A stretch of 64,000 nucleotides of DNA from positions 40,493 through 104,492 of the forward strand of contig CAJXTX010000003.1 of NCBI GenBank assembly GCA_913060705.1, in the 5' to 3' direction. The stretch comes from an uncultured Bacteroidota bacterium (GTDB lineage Bacteria; Bacteroidota; Bacteroidia; Flavobacteriales; Flavobacteriaceae). Made by a program: the position numbers and the translations under genes. This document shows, in pieces, positions 9,383-18,128 of this stretch. The stretch's first letter is position 1, and every line of letters begins with the position of its first letter. The notes beneath the pieces are model-generated. The model was given only the letters and a program-made list of their open reading frames with translations, was not told the origin of the DNA and made no database searches.

Positions 9383-9940
9383 TTAATCTTTTTTGGCTGG
9401 ATTCTTTTTCGGAGCAGCCCAAAGAAAATAGCCGCTTAATGAGAGTGCAAGTAGTCCAAGACCCACTAGGGTAGAGTAGATCATTTTTACGGTATCGGTC
9501 TGTTCTGCGTAAAACTCTACGATAGATCCGTCATGAATACGCTCTATAAAATGATCGCCGCGCTGGCGCACCGAAAGAATTTCTCCAGTAGATCCGGCCA
9601 CCTGTAATTCCGTGAAATGACGCTTAAACAGCACCTTAGCAATGCCTTTGTCGATCCGCACGTCAACCCGGTCGATAAGGGTGTCCAATTGCTGGGCCTT
9701 AGCATAGGCGATGGCGTTAGTATTGATCTGTTGAAGCGAAACCCATTCGTTCAAAGAAAGCACCTCAGCCTTTGCGGTGCTAGGCTTTAACCCTAAGACA
9801 TCTTTGAGTCCGAGCAGCACTCCCGTGAGTGCCATTACAAAAAAGAACAGCAGTAGGCTGACCCCAATAGTCTTATGCCATTGCCGAAATGCGCGAATGC
9901 GCTTTGCTCTTTTTTTACGACGTTGAATCAATGGCGACAC
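9383..9940 (-). CDS. PepSY-associated TM helix protein
   Basis: A small membrane protein of about 185 residues in the PepSY-TM family, often found with iron or siderophore uptake and membrane redox functions. After a strongly basic stretch (IQRRKKRAKRIRAFRQWHKT) comes TM1 (VSLLLFFFVMALTGVLLGL). A periplasmic PepSY-like region of about 90 residues has the typical GSTGEILSVRQ and FIERIHDGSIV. TM2 (LVGLGLLALSLSGYFLWA) ends in a lysine-rich tail. The frame opens at a TTG at 9988; I prefer the GTG at 9940 because it starts right before the basic stretch and leaves the 9980-9999 inverted repeat outside the gene. The start is uncertain, the family call less so. Confidence 0.72.
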   Translation of the reverse strand: MSPLIQRRKKRAKRIRAFRQWHKTIGVSLLLFFFVMALTGVLLGLKDVLGLKPSTAKAEVLSLNEWVSLQQINTNAIAYAKAQQLDTLIDRVDVRIDKGIAKVLFKRHFTELQVAGSTGEILSVRQRGDHFIERIHDGSIVEFYAEQTDTVKMIYSTLVGLGLLALSLSGYFLWAAPKKNPAKKD

Positions 9941-9979
9941 GAGACAGAGATTGTTACTGATTGAAAAGTTGAAAAACGA

Positions 9980-9999
9980 AGCTAGCAAAAATTCTAGCT
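9980..9999. repeat. short inverted repeat in a divergent intergenic region
   Basis: AGCTAG at 9980-9985 and CTAGCT at 9994-9999 form a perfect 6-bp inverted repeat around an 8-base spacer (CAAAAATT). It lies between the divergent PepSY and metalloprotease genes and may be an operator. Chance occurrence of so short a repeat cannot be excluded. Confidence 0.3.
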
Positions 10000-10015
10000 A
10001 TATTCATGTGTTCAA

Positions 10016-12346
10016 ATGACCAAAGATCGCATGAGAAACACCTTCACCTTTGCCCTGATCGCATTCAGCTTTTTTGCCCAAGCGCAGAAAAAAACCATCG
10101 ATTCATTAACGATAGATTACACCGCTGATAAAGGAATACTCACCACTTACTTCAACCCAGAAAAAGGCAAGTTATTACTGGCCTTAAACGACAGTGTGCT
10201 TGAAAAGCCATTGTTAATGGTGACACGATATGTGAAACTTCCGGCCAATTACTCCGCGTATCGAAACGCCGGATCGAAGACAGCCGAAAGTGTCATCAGC
10301 TTTGAATTAAAAGAAGGTAAATTACTCTTGCGGCAGCTTTCTTATGTGAACCTCGCAGAGGATGCTGATCCCATCGCTCAGAGCGTCGTCCAAAACAATC
10401 TGCCACCCATTCTAGCGGTGTTCGAAAAGATGAATAGTGAAGAAGGGTTTCATCTCGTCGATGTTTCGGATTTCTTCTCAAAAGACTCCCCTGGGTTTAA
10501 TGCAGTAGGAGAAACCGAGAAGAAGAATTATAAGATAGGTTCTCTAGACAGTAAGCGCTCGTTTATCGACCGCGTAAAGAGCTTTCCGCGCAATACAGAA
10601 ATCACACATACCCTCACCTATCCGGCTGCAGCTGCTCCGCGTTCAAACCGAAGCGAAACGCTGAGTTTTCAGCTCAATCATTCGATCATCGCCTTACCCG
10701 AAAAACCGATGAAATCGAGAACGGTTGATCATCGCGTAGGATGGTTTTCACTCGAAAAATACAACTACTCTTCTGAAGCGCTGAAGTCAGACAATTACCG
10801 CATAGCCTCTCGATGGAAGCTAGAGCCGAAAGACAAAGAAGCCTATGCACGAGGCGAACTGGTAGAACCCATTAAACCGATTGTCTTTTATCTCGACCCG
10901 GCGACGCCCATGAAATGGCGACCCTATTTCAAAAAGGGTATAGAAGATTGGCAAGGACCTTTTGAAAAGGCCGGATTTAAAAATGCCATAGTAGCAAAAG
11001 ACCCTCCGACAAAAGAAGAAGATCCTGATTTTAGTCCCGAGGACGTGCGTTATTCTGTCGTGCGCTATGTGGCCTCAACGACAAGAAACGCGACAGGACC
11101 AAGCGTTAAAGATCCGCGCAGCGGAGAAATCATCGAAAGCGATGTGATTTGGTATCACAATCATTTGCGCTCGTACCGCAATCGTTACCTCTTAGAAACC
11201 GGAGCTGCGAATGAGAAAGCGCGCACGCTGAATACGCCTGAAGAAGAGATTGGTGAAATGATGCGTCGTGTCATCGCTCATGAGGTTGGGCATGCATTAG
11301 GACTTCCTCACAATATGAAGGCCAGCTCGGCCTACCCGGTGGACTCATTGCGCTCAGGAAGTTTCACCCAGAAAATGGGAATCGCTGCGACCATCATGGA
11401 CTATGCGCGCTACAATTATATCGCCCAACCCGGAGACGAAAATATTCGATTCGTTCGCCAAATGGGGCCTTACGACGATTATGCCATTGAGTGGGGCTAC
11501 CGCTACTTCGAATCAGATGCAGCAGAAAAGAAATGGTTAAAAGACTTTGTAGACACCCACAGCCTAAATCCGATTTACCAATTTGGATCAAGAGGCAACG
11601 ACCCCAATGCACAGACCGAAAATATTGGAGATGACCCCGTTAAGGCCACGGCATATGGCCTGAGTAATCTCAAGATTGTTGCAGAGAACCTAGAAGAGTG
11701 GACCACCCAAGACGGTCAAACCTTTGACGATCTTCAAGAACTCTATATGGAGCTCATTGGTGTGTACCGCCGTTATATCTATCATGTGGTCGCTTTAATT
11801 GGAGGGGTAAACGAAACGCGGATCGTAAAGGGCCAAGAAGCTATTCCGTATTACAATGTTTCGGTTCAAAAACAGCGAGAAGCCCTTGCCTCTTTAGATC
11901 AAAATCTATGGAAAACACAAAAATGGCTTTTAGAGCCAGAGCTGATTTCTAGGTTTGAGAATGAGGGACATCTTGATCTTATCGCAAACCTTCAAAAGGC
12001 TGCACTGTACCGCATTCTGAATCAAAAGCGCCTGAATACCATGCTGTCAACCCAACTTACGCTAATGGGACAGGGCTTAGAGCCATCAGAGCTCATTGCT
12101 TCTTTGGCGTCTTCGATTGTCATCACTAAAGAACAACCCGACCTGCTAGAACGTCAACTTCAGATTGCTTTTATTGAGCGTTCAAAAGAGTTACTTGAAG
12201 ATGATAAGACCCATAGTGACATACGGGCAGCCCTAAACCAGACGAATCAAAACATTGAACGTTGGTTGCGGAAACAGAAAAACGCATCTTCTGAAACACT
12301 AAAAAATCATTTCAGATTTGCGCATGCAATGCTTGAAGAAAAGTAG
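10016..12346 (+). CDS. zinc-dependent metalloprotease (DUF5117/DUF4953 type), exported
   Basis: A 776-residue exported zinc metalloprotease of the family common in Bacteroidetes that joins DUF5118/DUF5117-like N-terminal regions to a DUF4953 catalytic region. The leader (TFTFALIAFSFFAQAQ) ends near residue 23. The extended zinc site is plain: H422-E-V-G-H426-A-L-G-L-P-H432-N, the HExxHxxGxxH pattern of metzincins, with a Met-turn candidate in ATIMDYARYNY about 35 residues later. The segment PIVFYLDPATPMKWRPYFKK near 290-310 and VRYVAS near 350 are characteristic of the family. ATG 10016 is used; ATG 10031 is an alternative that makes a tighter signal peptide. It ends 1 bp from the convergent DUF2147 gene. 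Substrate unknown. Confidence 0.85.
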   Translation: MTKDRMRNTFTFALIAFSFFAQAQKKTIDSLTIDYTADKGILTTYFNPEKGKLLLALNDSVLEKPLLMVTRYVKLPANYSAYRNAGSKTAESVISFELKEGKLLLRQLSYVNLAEDADPIAQSVVQNNLPPILAVFEKMNSEEGFHLVDVSDFFSKDSPGFNAVGETEKKNYKIGSLDSKRSFIDRVKSFPRNTEITHTLTYPAAAAPRSNRSETLSFQLNHSIIALPEKPMKSRTVDHRVGWFSLEKYNYSSEALKSDNYRIASRWKLEPKDKEAYARGELVEPIKPIVFYLDPATPMKWRPYFKKGIEDWQGPFEKAGFKNAIVAKDPPTKEEDPDFSPEDVRYSVVRYVASTTRNATGPSVKDPRSGEIIESDVIWYHNHLRSYRNRYLLETGAANEKARTLNTPEEEIGEMMRRVIAHEVGHALGLPHNMKASSAYPVDSLRSGSFTQKMGIAATIMDYARYNYIAQPGDENIRFVRQMGPYDDYAIEWGYRYFESDAAEKKWLKDFVDTHSLNPIYQFGSRGNDPNAQTENIGDDPVKATAYGLSNLKIVAENLEEWTTQDGQTFDDLQELYMELIGVYRRYIYHVVALIGGVNETRIVKGQEAIPYYNVSVQKQREALASLDQNLWKTQKWLLEPELISRFENEGHLDLIANLQKAALYRILNQKRLNTMLSTQLTLMGQGLEPSELIASLASSIVITKEQPDLLERQLQIAFIERSKELLEDDKTHSDIRAALNQTNQNIERWLRKQKNASSETLKNHFRFAHAMLEEK

Positions 12347-12347
12347 A

Positions 12348-12794
12348 TTACTTCTTGGCCTGTTTGTACCAAGTCTGAGTACGTCCTAAAAGAGAAATTC
12401 CGAGATAGCCTCGCACGTTTAGCGTGGTCGGATCTTCTAAAGTTAGGGTGCAAGAATACTGCTTTCCGTTTGCGGGATCCAATATCTTTCCATCTGTCCA
12501 GGCTTCACCGTCCCACTCAAGTCCTTCGATGATAGTCAACCCTTCGATGGGCTGATTCTTTTTAGCTCCCTTGCACTCAACACACAGCTTGCCTTGATCC
12601 TCTTCAAGCAGCAGTCTTGAGATTTGTCCGTACAGTTTTCCATTCTCAACATAAATGGTAATCTCTGACTTGCGCTGATTGGTGACATCGTCAACCGAAA
12701 CCCAATTTCCTTCAAAATCACTTTTTGATACGCTTTGTGCTCCAAGGGGTAGCGCACAGAGCAGCGTAAGTGCAACAATAACAATTCTCTTCAT
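12348..12794 (-). CDS. DUF2147 domain protein, exported
   Basis: A 148-residue exported protein with a DUF2147 domain, a small beta-rich domain of uncertain role. Residues 1-19 are a signal peptide (VALTLLCALPLGAQ). The domain shows the usual order: FEGNWVS, then SEITIYVENGKLYGQI, a two-cysteine segment (KLCVECKGAKK), WDGEAWTDGKILDPANGKQY and LNVRGYLGISLLGRTQTW. It is the last gene of a seven-gene minus-strand unit and lies 7 bp after the SGNH hydrolase. Whether it belongs functionally to that sugar cluster or is only a tail passenger cannot be told. Confidence 0.82.
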   Translation of the reverse strand: MKRIVIVALTLLCALPLGAQSVSKSDFEGNWVSVDDVTNQRKSEITIYVENGKLYGQISRLLLEEDQGKLCVECKGAKKNQPIEGLTIIEGLEWDGEAWTDGKILDPANGKQYSCTLTLEDPTTLNVRGYLGISLLGRTQTWYKQAKK

Positions 12795-12801
12795 ATCTCT
12801 T

Positions 12802-13479
12802 TTATTTCAGCAGTTGATTTAAAGTATTCATCACAATGGGCTCCATCACCTTGTATCCTTCTTCATTCGGATGGACCGGATCGTAGCCCCACTCTGGTTT
12901 CAACCCCTTCTTATCGTCTACCATCGGGCTGTAATAATCGACATAAGGCACCTGATAGTGCTCGGCCATTTCTCGAAGCATGCGATTGAGCTCTATAACG
13001 CTCTCTGTTGGCGTGATCCGTTGTCTCCACGGGAATGAATTTGCGGGTAAAACCGAGCACAGCACAGGAGTGATCTCATTGGCGAGAGACAGCTGAACCA
13101 TACTTTCGAGATTCTTTGCAATATCTTCTAATGAAATCGGTCCAGTGTTCTCAGCAATGTCATTGATTCCGGCAAGGATAACGACCGCCTTAGGATTGAG
13201 ATCAATCACGTCTTGCCTGAATCTTAGCAACATTTGAGGAGTGGTTTGTCCGCCAATCCCTCGGTTGATGAAGTGATTGCGACTGAAAAATTCGGGGCGC
13301 ATTGAAATCCATCCTTGAGTAATTGAATTGCCCATAAATACCACCGAAGTCTGGTCGGTTAGCTGCATGAGCGAGTCATTTTTAGCCTTGAAATATTCCA
13401 TTGCAGGCCAGTCTTGAGCCTGAAGGGGTCCGGCAGCGAAAAAAAGCGCTAAAAACGCTAGAGTTATCGTCTTATTCAT
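12802..13479 (-). CDS. SGNH/GDSL-type hydrolase, exported
   Basis: A 225-residue esterase of the SGNH superfamily, acting outside the cytoplasm after removal of a leader (MNKTITLAFLALFFAAGPLQAQ). All four blocks are present: VVFMGNSITQGW (block I Ser), the Gly of RGIGGQTTPQML (block II), ILAGINDIAENT (block III, GxND) and DPVHPNEEGYK (block V, DxxH). Such proteins next to carbohydrate genes are often acetyl-esterases acting on sugars. The chosen ATG at 13479 overlaps the creatininase stop by 8 bases (ATGAATAA), indicating translational coupling. The frame extends to 13503, but that start would lose the leader position. Confidence 0.87.
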   Translation of the reverse strand: MNKTITLAFLALFFAAGPLQAQDWPAMEYFKAKNDSLMQLTDQTSVVFMGNSITQGWISMRPEFFSRNHFINRGIGGQTTPQMLLRFRQDVIDLNPKAVVILAGINDIAENTGPISLEDIAKNLESMVQLSLANEITPVLCSVLPANSFPWRQRITPTESVIELNRMLREMAEHYQVPYVDYYSPMVDDKKGLKPEWGYDPVHPNEEGYKVMEPIVMNTLNQLLK

Positions 13480-14242
13480 ACATATTGGTTTGATCAAGCT
13501 CACATAAATCGCATATAAGCTCTGAAATTTTATCGGTCACATCTTCGACATAACGTTGGCCCTTTTCAGCAGTAGATCGACGCGGATCCCCTATACCTGT
13601 ATCGGCACTCACTGCAGACCATTTACGCTCTGCCCAAGCCCATCGTTCTCGAATGGCCTTGACCTTGTGCTTGCGCTCAGCACCGTCTCCGGCTTCTTCA
13701 AGCGGCAATACTAAATCAGGATGAAGGTGCATCATGATAGAGGTCTCCATTTCGTCGGCATGGTCACCCTCCTTTTCAAAGTAAAGACGCTTGTCGAGCA
13801 TTTGAAACCAACTGCAGGTGACTAACATCATCTCCGGAAAAAGCAGTCCAAGCTCTCGCAACATGGTCTTAAAATCGTTTCCACCGTGGCTGTTAAAGAC
13901 GAGAAGTTTCTTGACTCCTTGACGATCTAAAACGGTAATCAGGTCTTTTAAGATGGCCAACTGAGTGCTCGGGTTGAGATTCATGTCGAGGTAAATATCA
14001 CTCTGACCGGTATTGACTCCGTAAGGCATGGTAGGTAAGACCACAAAATTGGCCCCTTTGGTGAGCGCTTTTTCTCCGGCTATTCGCAATAAACCATCTG
14101 CCTCGTACACATCGGTTCCGTAGGGCAAGTGATAATTATGAGCTTCTACGGCACCCCAACCTAAGATAGCGAGCTCAAAACGGTGCGTTTTGAGCCGCTT
14201 CCAGTTACTCTCTTTCAGATCAAATAGAGAAGCGTTGGTCAT
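13472..14242 (-). CDS. creatininase family amidohydrolase
   Basis: A 256-residue cytoplasmic metal-dependent amidohydrolase of the creatininase family, which cleaves cyclic or linear amides. The N-terminal metal motif is ILGWGAVEAHNYHLPYGTD (Glu, His, Asp near residues 34-46), followed by LLVFNSHGGND near 135 and DHADEMETSIMMHLHPDLV near 175-193, matching the family pattern. No signal peptide is visible. It lies 3 bp after a Gfo/Idh/MocA gene and overlaps the next gene by 8 bases, so it is in the middle of the sugar operon. In that setting it may act on an amide such as an N-acyl amino sugar or lactam; this is inference. Confidence 0.87.
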   Translation of the reverse strand: MTNASLFDLKESNWKRLKTHRFELAILGWGAVEAHNYHLPYGTDVYEADGLLRIAGEKALTKGANFVVLPTMPYGVNTGQSDIYLDMNLNPSTQLAILKDLITVLDRQGVKKLLVFNSHGGNDFKTMLRELGLLFPEMMLVTCSWFQMLDKRLYFEKEGDHADEMETSIMMHLHPDLVLPLEEAGDGAERKHKVKAIRERWAWAERKWSAVSADTGIGDPRRSTAEKGQRYVEDVTDKISELICDLCELDQTNMYE

Positions 14243-14245
14243 CGA

Positions 14246-15592
14246 TTAGAAACTTCGGTAATCGCCACTCAAATACTGGTTGGCCTCTTCTTCTTCAAAA
14301 GCCGAAGCCTGCTTATTGTAGTGGAGGGTTTTACCCGGGAACCTTCCTGCAATGACTCCTAATAGAATGGTCTCTGTAAGTCTCGCAGAATAATCAAATG
14401 GTGCAGAAGTTTCTGCTGTTCCGAGACAAGCGTCTATGAATTGATGGTAGTGTTTAGGGGATTCAGCCGCGTAATCGCGCACGGGTTCTCCCATAATACC
14501 ATCAGTATCGTAGTCTGCTATGGTATACTCTGCATAGGACCCATCAACAATCAGTTTAGGAAGTTGCTGAAAGTGAGGTAACAACAAGCGTTGACCGTTC
14601 TCACCGATGAACATAGCACCTTGATCAGGCAATGCATCTCCATTAGGCAATACCAATTCGTCGGTAATCACTGGACCCTCAACGCCATCAAACCATACCC
14701 ACTCAAATTCAGGAGTCGTATAGGCAGTACCCTCGAAGGTATAGTGAACCTCGTTACGCTCGGGATAACCGTATCCGTTTGACTCACGGCAATAGGTAGT
14801 GATGGTATCCGGAACATCGATATCTAACGCATTGTACGGGGTATCAAAAATGTGAACACCCATATCGCCAAGTGTTGCACAGCCGTAATCCATTAGTTTT
14901 CTCCAGTTCATCGGATGGTAGTAACCGTCTTTGTAGGGACGCTCTGATGAGGTTCCTAACCACAAGTTCCAATCCAATCGTTCAGGGACAGCATCTGCTC
15001 CTTCTGGAACGGGGCCGTCGTATCCCCAATTCTTATTCGACCAGGCGATGACTTTGCTCACCTTTCCGATGATCCCTTTGCGAATCAATAAGGTGGCAAG
15101 TTTGTAATCGTAGAAAGAGTGTACTTGAATTCCCATCTGTGTAATGAGGCCTTTCTCGTTTGCAACGCGGCGCATTTCACGCGATTCAGACACATAGTGT
15201 GTCAAAGGTTTCTGACAATACACAGGCTTATCGTATTCCATGGCCAACAAAGAGGCCGGAGCATGGGTGTGATCAGGTGTTGAAACCACGACAGCGTCAA
15301 CCTGGTCAGCAAACTGTTCCATCATGGTTCTGTAATCGGCAAACACCTGTGCATCTGGAAAGAGCGCATGTGCGGCCTTTAAGTGTTCGCTGTCTACGTC
15401 GCATAAGGCGGCAACCTTTACCTGCGGATGCGAGGCAATAGCCTCAAGATCAGCCATCCCCATATTTCCGACGCCAACATGAGCCGTTCGAATCATTTTT
15501 GGTGCAGAAGAACCGCACGACCAAATCGATAACGGTAGAGCTGTGGCTCCTGCCGCTAGCGTCATCGTTTTTAAAAATTCTCTTTTTTTCAT
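14246..15592 (-). CDS. Gfo/Idh/MocA family oxidoreductase, exported
   Basis: A 448-residue NAD(P)-dependent sugar dehydrogenase-like protein. The N-terminus MKKREFLKTMTLAAGATALP is a Tat-like leader, followed by CGSSAP near residue 26, so it is probably folded in the cytoplasm with cofactor and exported. The Rossmann fold begins at AHVGVGNMGMADLEAI and continues with VAALCDVDSEHL. The conserved lysine motif appears as YCQKPLTHYV (EKP in most members) near residue 130. The substrate domain follows, with RLDWNLWLG and PMNWRKLMDYGCATLGDMG. Exported members of this family are the oxidases of 3-keto-glycoside pathways, and DUF1080 genes sit directly upstream, which fits that role. The gap to the DUF1080 gene is 2 bp. 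Confidence 0.87.
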   Translation of the reverse strand: MKKREFLKTMTLAAGATALPLSIWSCGSSAPKMIRTAHVGVGNMGMADLEAIASHPQVKVAALCDVDSEHLKAAHALFPDAQVFADYRTMMEQFADQVDAVVVSTPDHTHAPASLLAMEYDKPVYCQKPLTHYVSESREMRRVANEKGLITQMGIQVHSFYDYKLATLLIRKGIIGKVSKVIAWSNKNWGYDGPVPEGADAVPERLDWNLWLGTSSERPYKDGYYHPMNWRKLMDYGCATLGDMGVHIFDTPYNALDIDVPDTITTYCRESNGYGYPERNEVHYTFEGTAYTTPEFEWVWFDGVEGPVITDELVLPNGDALPDQGAMFIGENGQRLLLPHFQQLPKLIVDGSYAEYTIADYDTDGIMGEPVRDYAAESPKHYHQFIDACLGTAETSAPFDYSARLTETILLGVIAGRFPGKTLHYNKQASAFEEEEANQYLSGDYRSF

Positions 15593-15594
15593 CG

Positions 15595-16374
15595 TTATAA
15601 TTCTTTGATTTTGATATTTCTAAACCAGAGTGAGCTGCCGTGATCTTGAAGCCCAATAAACCCTTTTTTGAACTTGCCGTAATCCGGAGCTAATCCCCAT
15701 TTTCCGTTCGATTTTTTCGCATTCCAGTCTTCAGACCAAGGAACAAAACTCAGCAACAACTCTCCATTTAACCAATGCTCAACACGTTCAGGAGTAAAGA
15801 CGATTTTTGACGAATTCCACTCTCCTGCTGGGTTCAGGTGCTTCTTTTCAGGGTCTGGAGTATACATCGCATAATCGGCCCCTGTGGATTGCAAGGGCTG
15901 TAATTTTTCAGGGTTTTCAGTTACTCCGATGCTGCGGTTGTACCCTTCAATATCATGAAAGTCGGTATAGTGAAGATCATCGATCAATTGGTATTCAGGA
16001 GACACTTCAGGAATTCCCGAATAGCCTTCTTGTACGTGGTAGAAGATTCCACTGTTTCCTCCAGGAGGGATCTTCCATTCGAGATAGAGTTCAAAATTCT
16101 CAAATTCTTTCGCCGCATAAATCAGATCGCGACTGCCTTTGTAGTCGTAATCCTCTTCTTTCACCATTTCAGTGCTAAAGGTGAGCTCTCCGTCGACAAT
16201 CCCCCATCCCGGAGGCAAGCGATCGCCGTTGTAGGCACGCCATCCGTCAAGACTAGATCCGTCAAAAAGGGTGATCCACTCTGAAGTCGCTTCGGCCTCA
16301 TTACTTTTTTCTGCAGCAGGTCCGCACGAGAGCAAGAGCAGGGTGGCACATCCGAATGCTAAAATGTTTCTCAT
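15595..16374 (-). CDS. DUF1080 (3-keto-disaccharide hydrolase-like) lipoprotein
   Basis: A 259-residue lipoprotein with a DUF1080 concanavalin-like domain. The leader ends at a lipobox (LLLLSC, Cys about 17). The domain has the family start SEWITLFDGSSLDGWRAYNG and the later landmarks FELYLEWKIPPGGNSGIFYH, NPAGEWNSSKIVF, VEHWLNGELLLSF and GFIGLQDHGSSLWFRNIKI at the C-terminus. Members studied in Bacteroides cleave glycosides after oxidation to the 3-keto form; the adjoining Gfo/Idh/MocA gene supports that use here. It lies 3 bp after a second, shorter DUF1080 gene, so the operon has a tandem pair with different anchoring. Confidence 0.88.
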   Translation of the reverse strand: MRNILAFGCATLLLLSCGPAAEKSNEAEATSEWITLFDGSSLDGWRAYNGDRLPPGWGIVDGELTFSTEMVKEEDYDYKGSRDLIYAAKEFENFELYLEWKIPPGGNSGIFYHVQEGYSGIPEVSPEYQLIDDLHYTDFHDIEGYNRSIGVTENPEKLQPLQSTGADYAMYTPDPEKKHLNPAGEWNSSKIVFTPERVEHWLNGELLLSFVPWSEDWNAKKSNGKWGLAPDYGKFKKGFIGLQDHGSSLWFRNIKIKEL

Positions 16375-16377
16375 AGT

Positions 16378-16965
16378 TTAAAGTTCAGTGAGTTGAATAT
16401 TACGCCATTTTACTTTGATACCGCCTCCGTCGTGAATTTGAAGGGCGATACCACCTTTTCCATCGCCTATCTTTTCATCAGTCAGGCTAACCATCTCATG
16501 TCCGTTTAAAAAGGTGGTAACTGTATCTCCATTGCAGATAATACGCATGTGATTCCACTCTCCCATCTTGAGGTAGGCGTCCTTTTCTTTTTCTGGCTTA
16601 ATAAGCCACCCCCGTCCGTACGACTCGTAAATTCCACCGGTGTCGTGATCTGGCGGAGCTACCTCAACTTGCCATCCGCTTACAACAGTACCTTCAACCG
16701 TTGATCTGAAAAAGACACCGCTGTTACCGTCTGCCTCTTGTAAAAACTCTAACTCGAGCACAAAATCATCGTAATAGGCGTCGGTAGAGAGATAGCCATA
16801 GGCCTTGTCTGGCCCACTTTCGCAAACTAAAAGTCCGTCTTCTACATACCATTTCTCGGTGCCGTTAATGGTCCATCCGTCGAGGTTTTTACCGTTGAAC
16901 AATGAGACTTGGGCCGACATTCCGACCGTCGCACAGGCCAATAAACTGAGTAAAAGGTGTTTCAT
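16378..16965 (-). CDS. DUF1080 (3-keto-disaccharide hydrolase-like) protein, secreted
   Basis: A 195-residue DUF1080 protein with a plain signal peptide (MKHLLLSLLACATVGMSAQ) and no lipobox. Landmarks: VSLFNGKNLDGWTINGTEKW, VLELEFLQEADGNSGVFFRS, YLKMGEWNHMRII, VTTFLNGHEMVSL and GGIALQIHDGGGIKVKWRN. It is about 60 residues shorter than its downstream neighbour and only moderately alike, so the two are probably specialised rather than a recent duplication. It starts 10 bp after the NagX-like membrane protein gene. Predicted to act on 3-keto-glycosides in the periplasm or outside the cell; this rests on family knowledge. Confidence 0.88.
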   Translation of the reverse strand: MKHLLLSLLACATVGMSAQVSLFNGKNLDGWTINGTEKWYVEDGLLVCESGPDKAYGYLSTDAYYDDFVLELEFLQEADGNSGVFFRSTVEGTVVSGWQVEVAPPDHDTGGIYESYGRGWLIKPEKEKDAYLKMGEWNHMRIICNGDTVTTFLNGHEMVSLTDEKIGDGKGGIALQIHDGGGIKVKWRNIQLTEL

Positions 16966-16975
16966 TGAAATTGAG

Positions 16976-18070
16976 TTATAGTTTGATATAGATTTTCTTC
17001 TTAAAAAGGTACCAGGTTGGCAATCCGATCACCCCTACGTAGAGGAGCGCGTAGACTAGTGAGGCCAGTTTAGCGGCAATTCCCCAACTAGTTAAGGCCC
17101 CAACAAAGAGTTTACTGATCGAAAATCCTAGAAAGAAGTCGCTGTAAAAGATTGAAATAAGCACGCTCGATAGCGCATACGATACAATAGGATTTTTGCC
17201 AAAGGCTTCTGCTAATTGGATAGAACGTCCTGCTTTATTTTGATCGAACAGTAAACTGCATAGTACCCAGCCTTGAAGAGATACCCCCGCCGTTACCAGC
17301 ACAAACGAGCTAGACCATAAGGCCTTATTGATAGGGAACAAATACCCCAATAGATAACCTGCACCTAATAAAAGAGCACCCAGCCTCATCATCCGGAACA
17401 ATTTGGTCGTCTGCTCTTCTCTCTTTAAATAGAGATGTGCGGCAGTCATTCCAAGCAAGGTCGTACACACAGCACCAACGGTGCTTAATAAGCCCTCAGG
17501 ATCCCAGGTTTTCTGATAAAGCACCCCAGGCAAAAGGAGATTGTCTAGGTAGTTTGCCCAGTTTGCCATTGGTTTTGAAAGGTCTGGCATTCCTACCCCC
17601 GGAACAGGAACGAATACCATGATTACCGTATACAACGCAAGCAACCCAAGCGCTAAACGTAATTGATCTGAACGCTTGGTGAACAGATAAATACTCGCGC
17701 ATATAAAGTATACCGTAGCAATGCGTGGCAAAACGCCAACAAAGCGCACATGGCCCAGATCAAAATCGGGCCATATCCATAAAAAAATTCCAACCGCATA
17801 AATCTTCAGACTTCTGAAAAAGATCTTCCTAAAGGAGGCGCCCAAAGCTTGCGCTTCGATGCGCTTGTGCATCGACAATACAATCGAAACCCCAACAATG
17901 AAAAGAAAGCTCGGAAAGACCATATCGGTGGGTGTAATTCCGTTCCATTCGGCGTGTAATAAGGGAGCATAGACAGCACTCCAGCTGCCAGGACTATTGA
18001 CCACGATCATTAACATGATCGTCAATCCCCTTAAGATATCCACCGACAAGACTCTTGCGTTTGTAGACAT
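16976..18070 (-). CDS. HGSNAT/NagX-like membrane acyltransferase (DUF5009)
   Basis: A 364-residue polytopic protein, about ten TM segments, of the heparan-alpha-glucosaminide N-acetyltransferase / NagX family. The family signature is at the N-terminus: RVLSVDILRGLTIMLMIVVN, then LLHAEWNGITPTDMVFPSFL, whose His (about residue 38) is the acetyl-carrying residue in HGSNAT. Homologues move acetyl groups across the membrane onto terminal glucosamine. It is the first gene of the minus-strand operon with two DUF1080 proteins, a Gfo/Idh/MocA dehydrogenase, a creatininase-family protein and an SGNH hydrolase, and it faces the NagB-PIG-L/GH20 operon. That pairing is why an amino-sugar substrate is suggested. 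The 58-bp divergent gap to 18129 must hold both promoters. Confidence 0.87.
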   Translation of the reverse strand: MSTNARVLSVDILRGLTIMLMIVVNSPGSWSAVYAPLLHAEWNGITPTDMVFPSFLFIVGVSIVLSMHKRIEAQALGASFRKIFFRSLKIYAVGIFLWIWPDFDLGHVRFVGVLPRIATVYFICASIYLFTKRSDQLRLALGLLALYTVIMVFVPVPGVGMPDLSKPMANWANYLDNLLLPGVLYQKTWDPEGLLSTVGAVCTTLLGMTAAHLYLKREEQTTKLFRMMRLGALLLGAGYLLGYLFPINKALWSSSFVLVTAGVSLQGWVLCSLLFDQNKAGRSIQLAEAFGKNPIVSYALSSVLISIFYSDFFLGFSISKLFVGALTSWGIAAKLASLVYALLYVGVIGLPTWYLFKKKIYIKL

Positions 18071-18128
18071 GGTTTAATGGTTTTTCTGGGGTATCTTTAA
18101 GTAATCCTTAAAAATTGCTATTAATATT

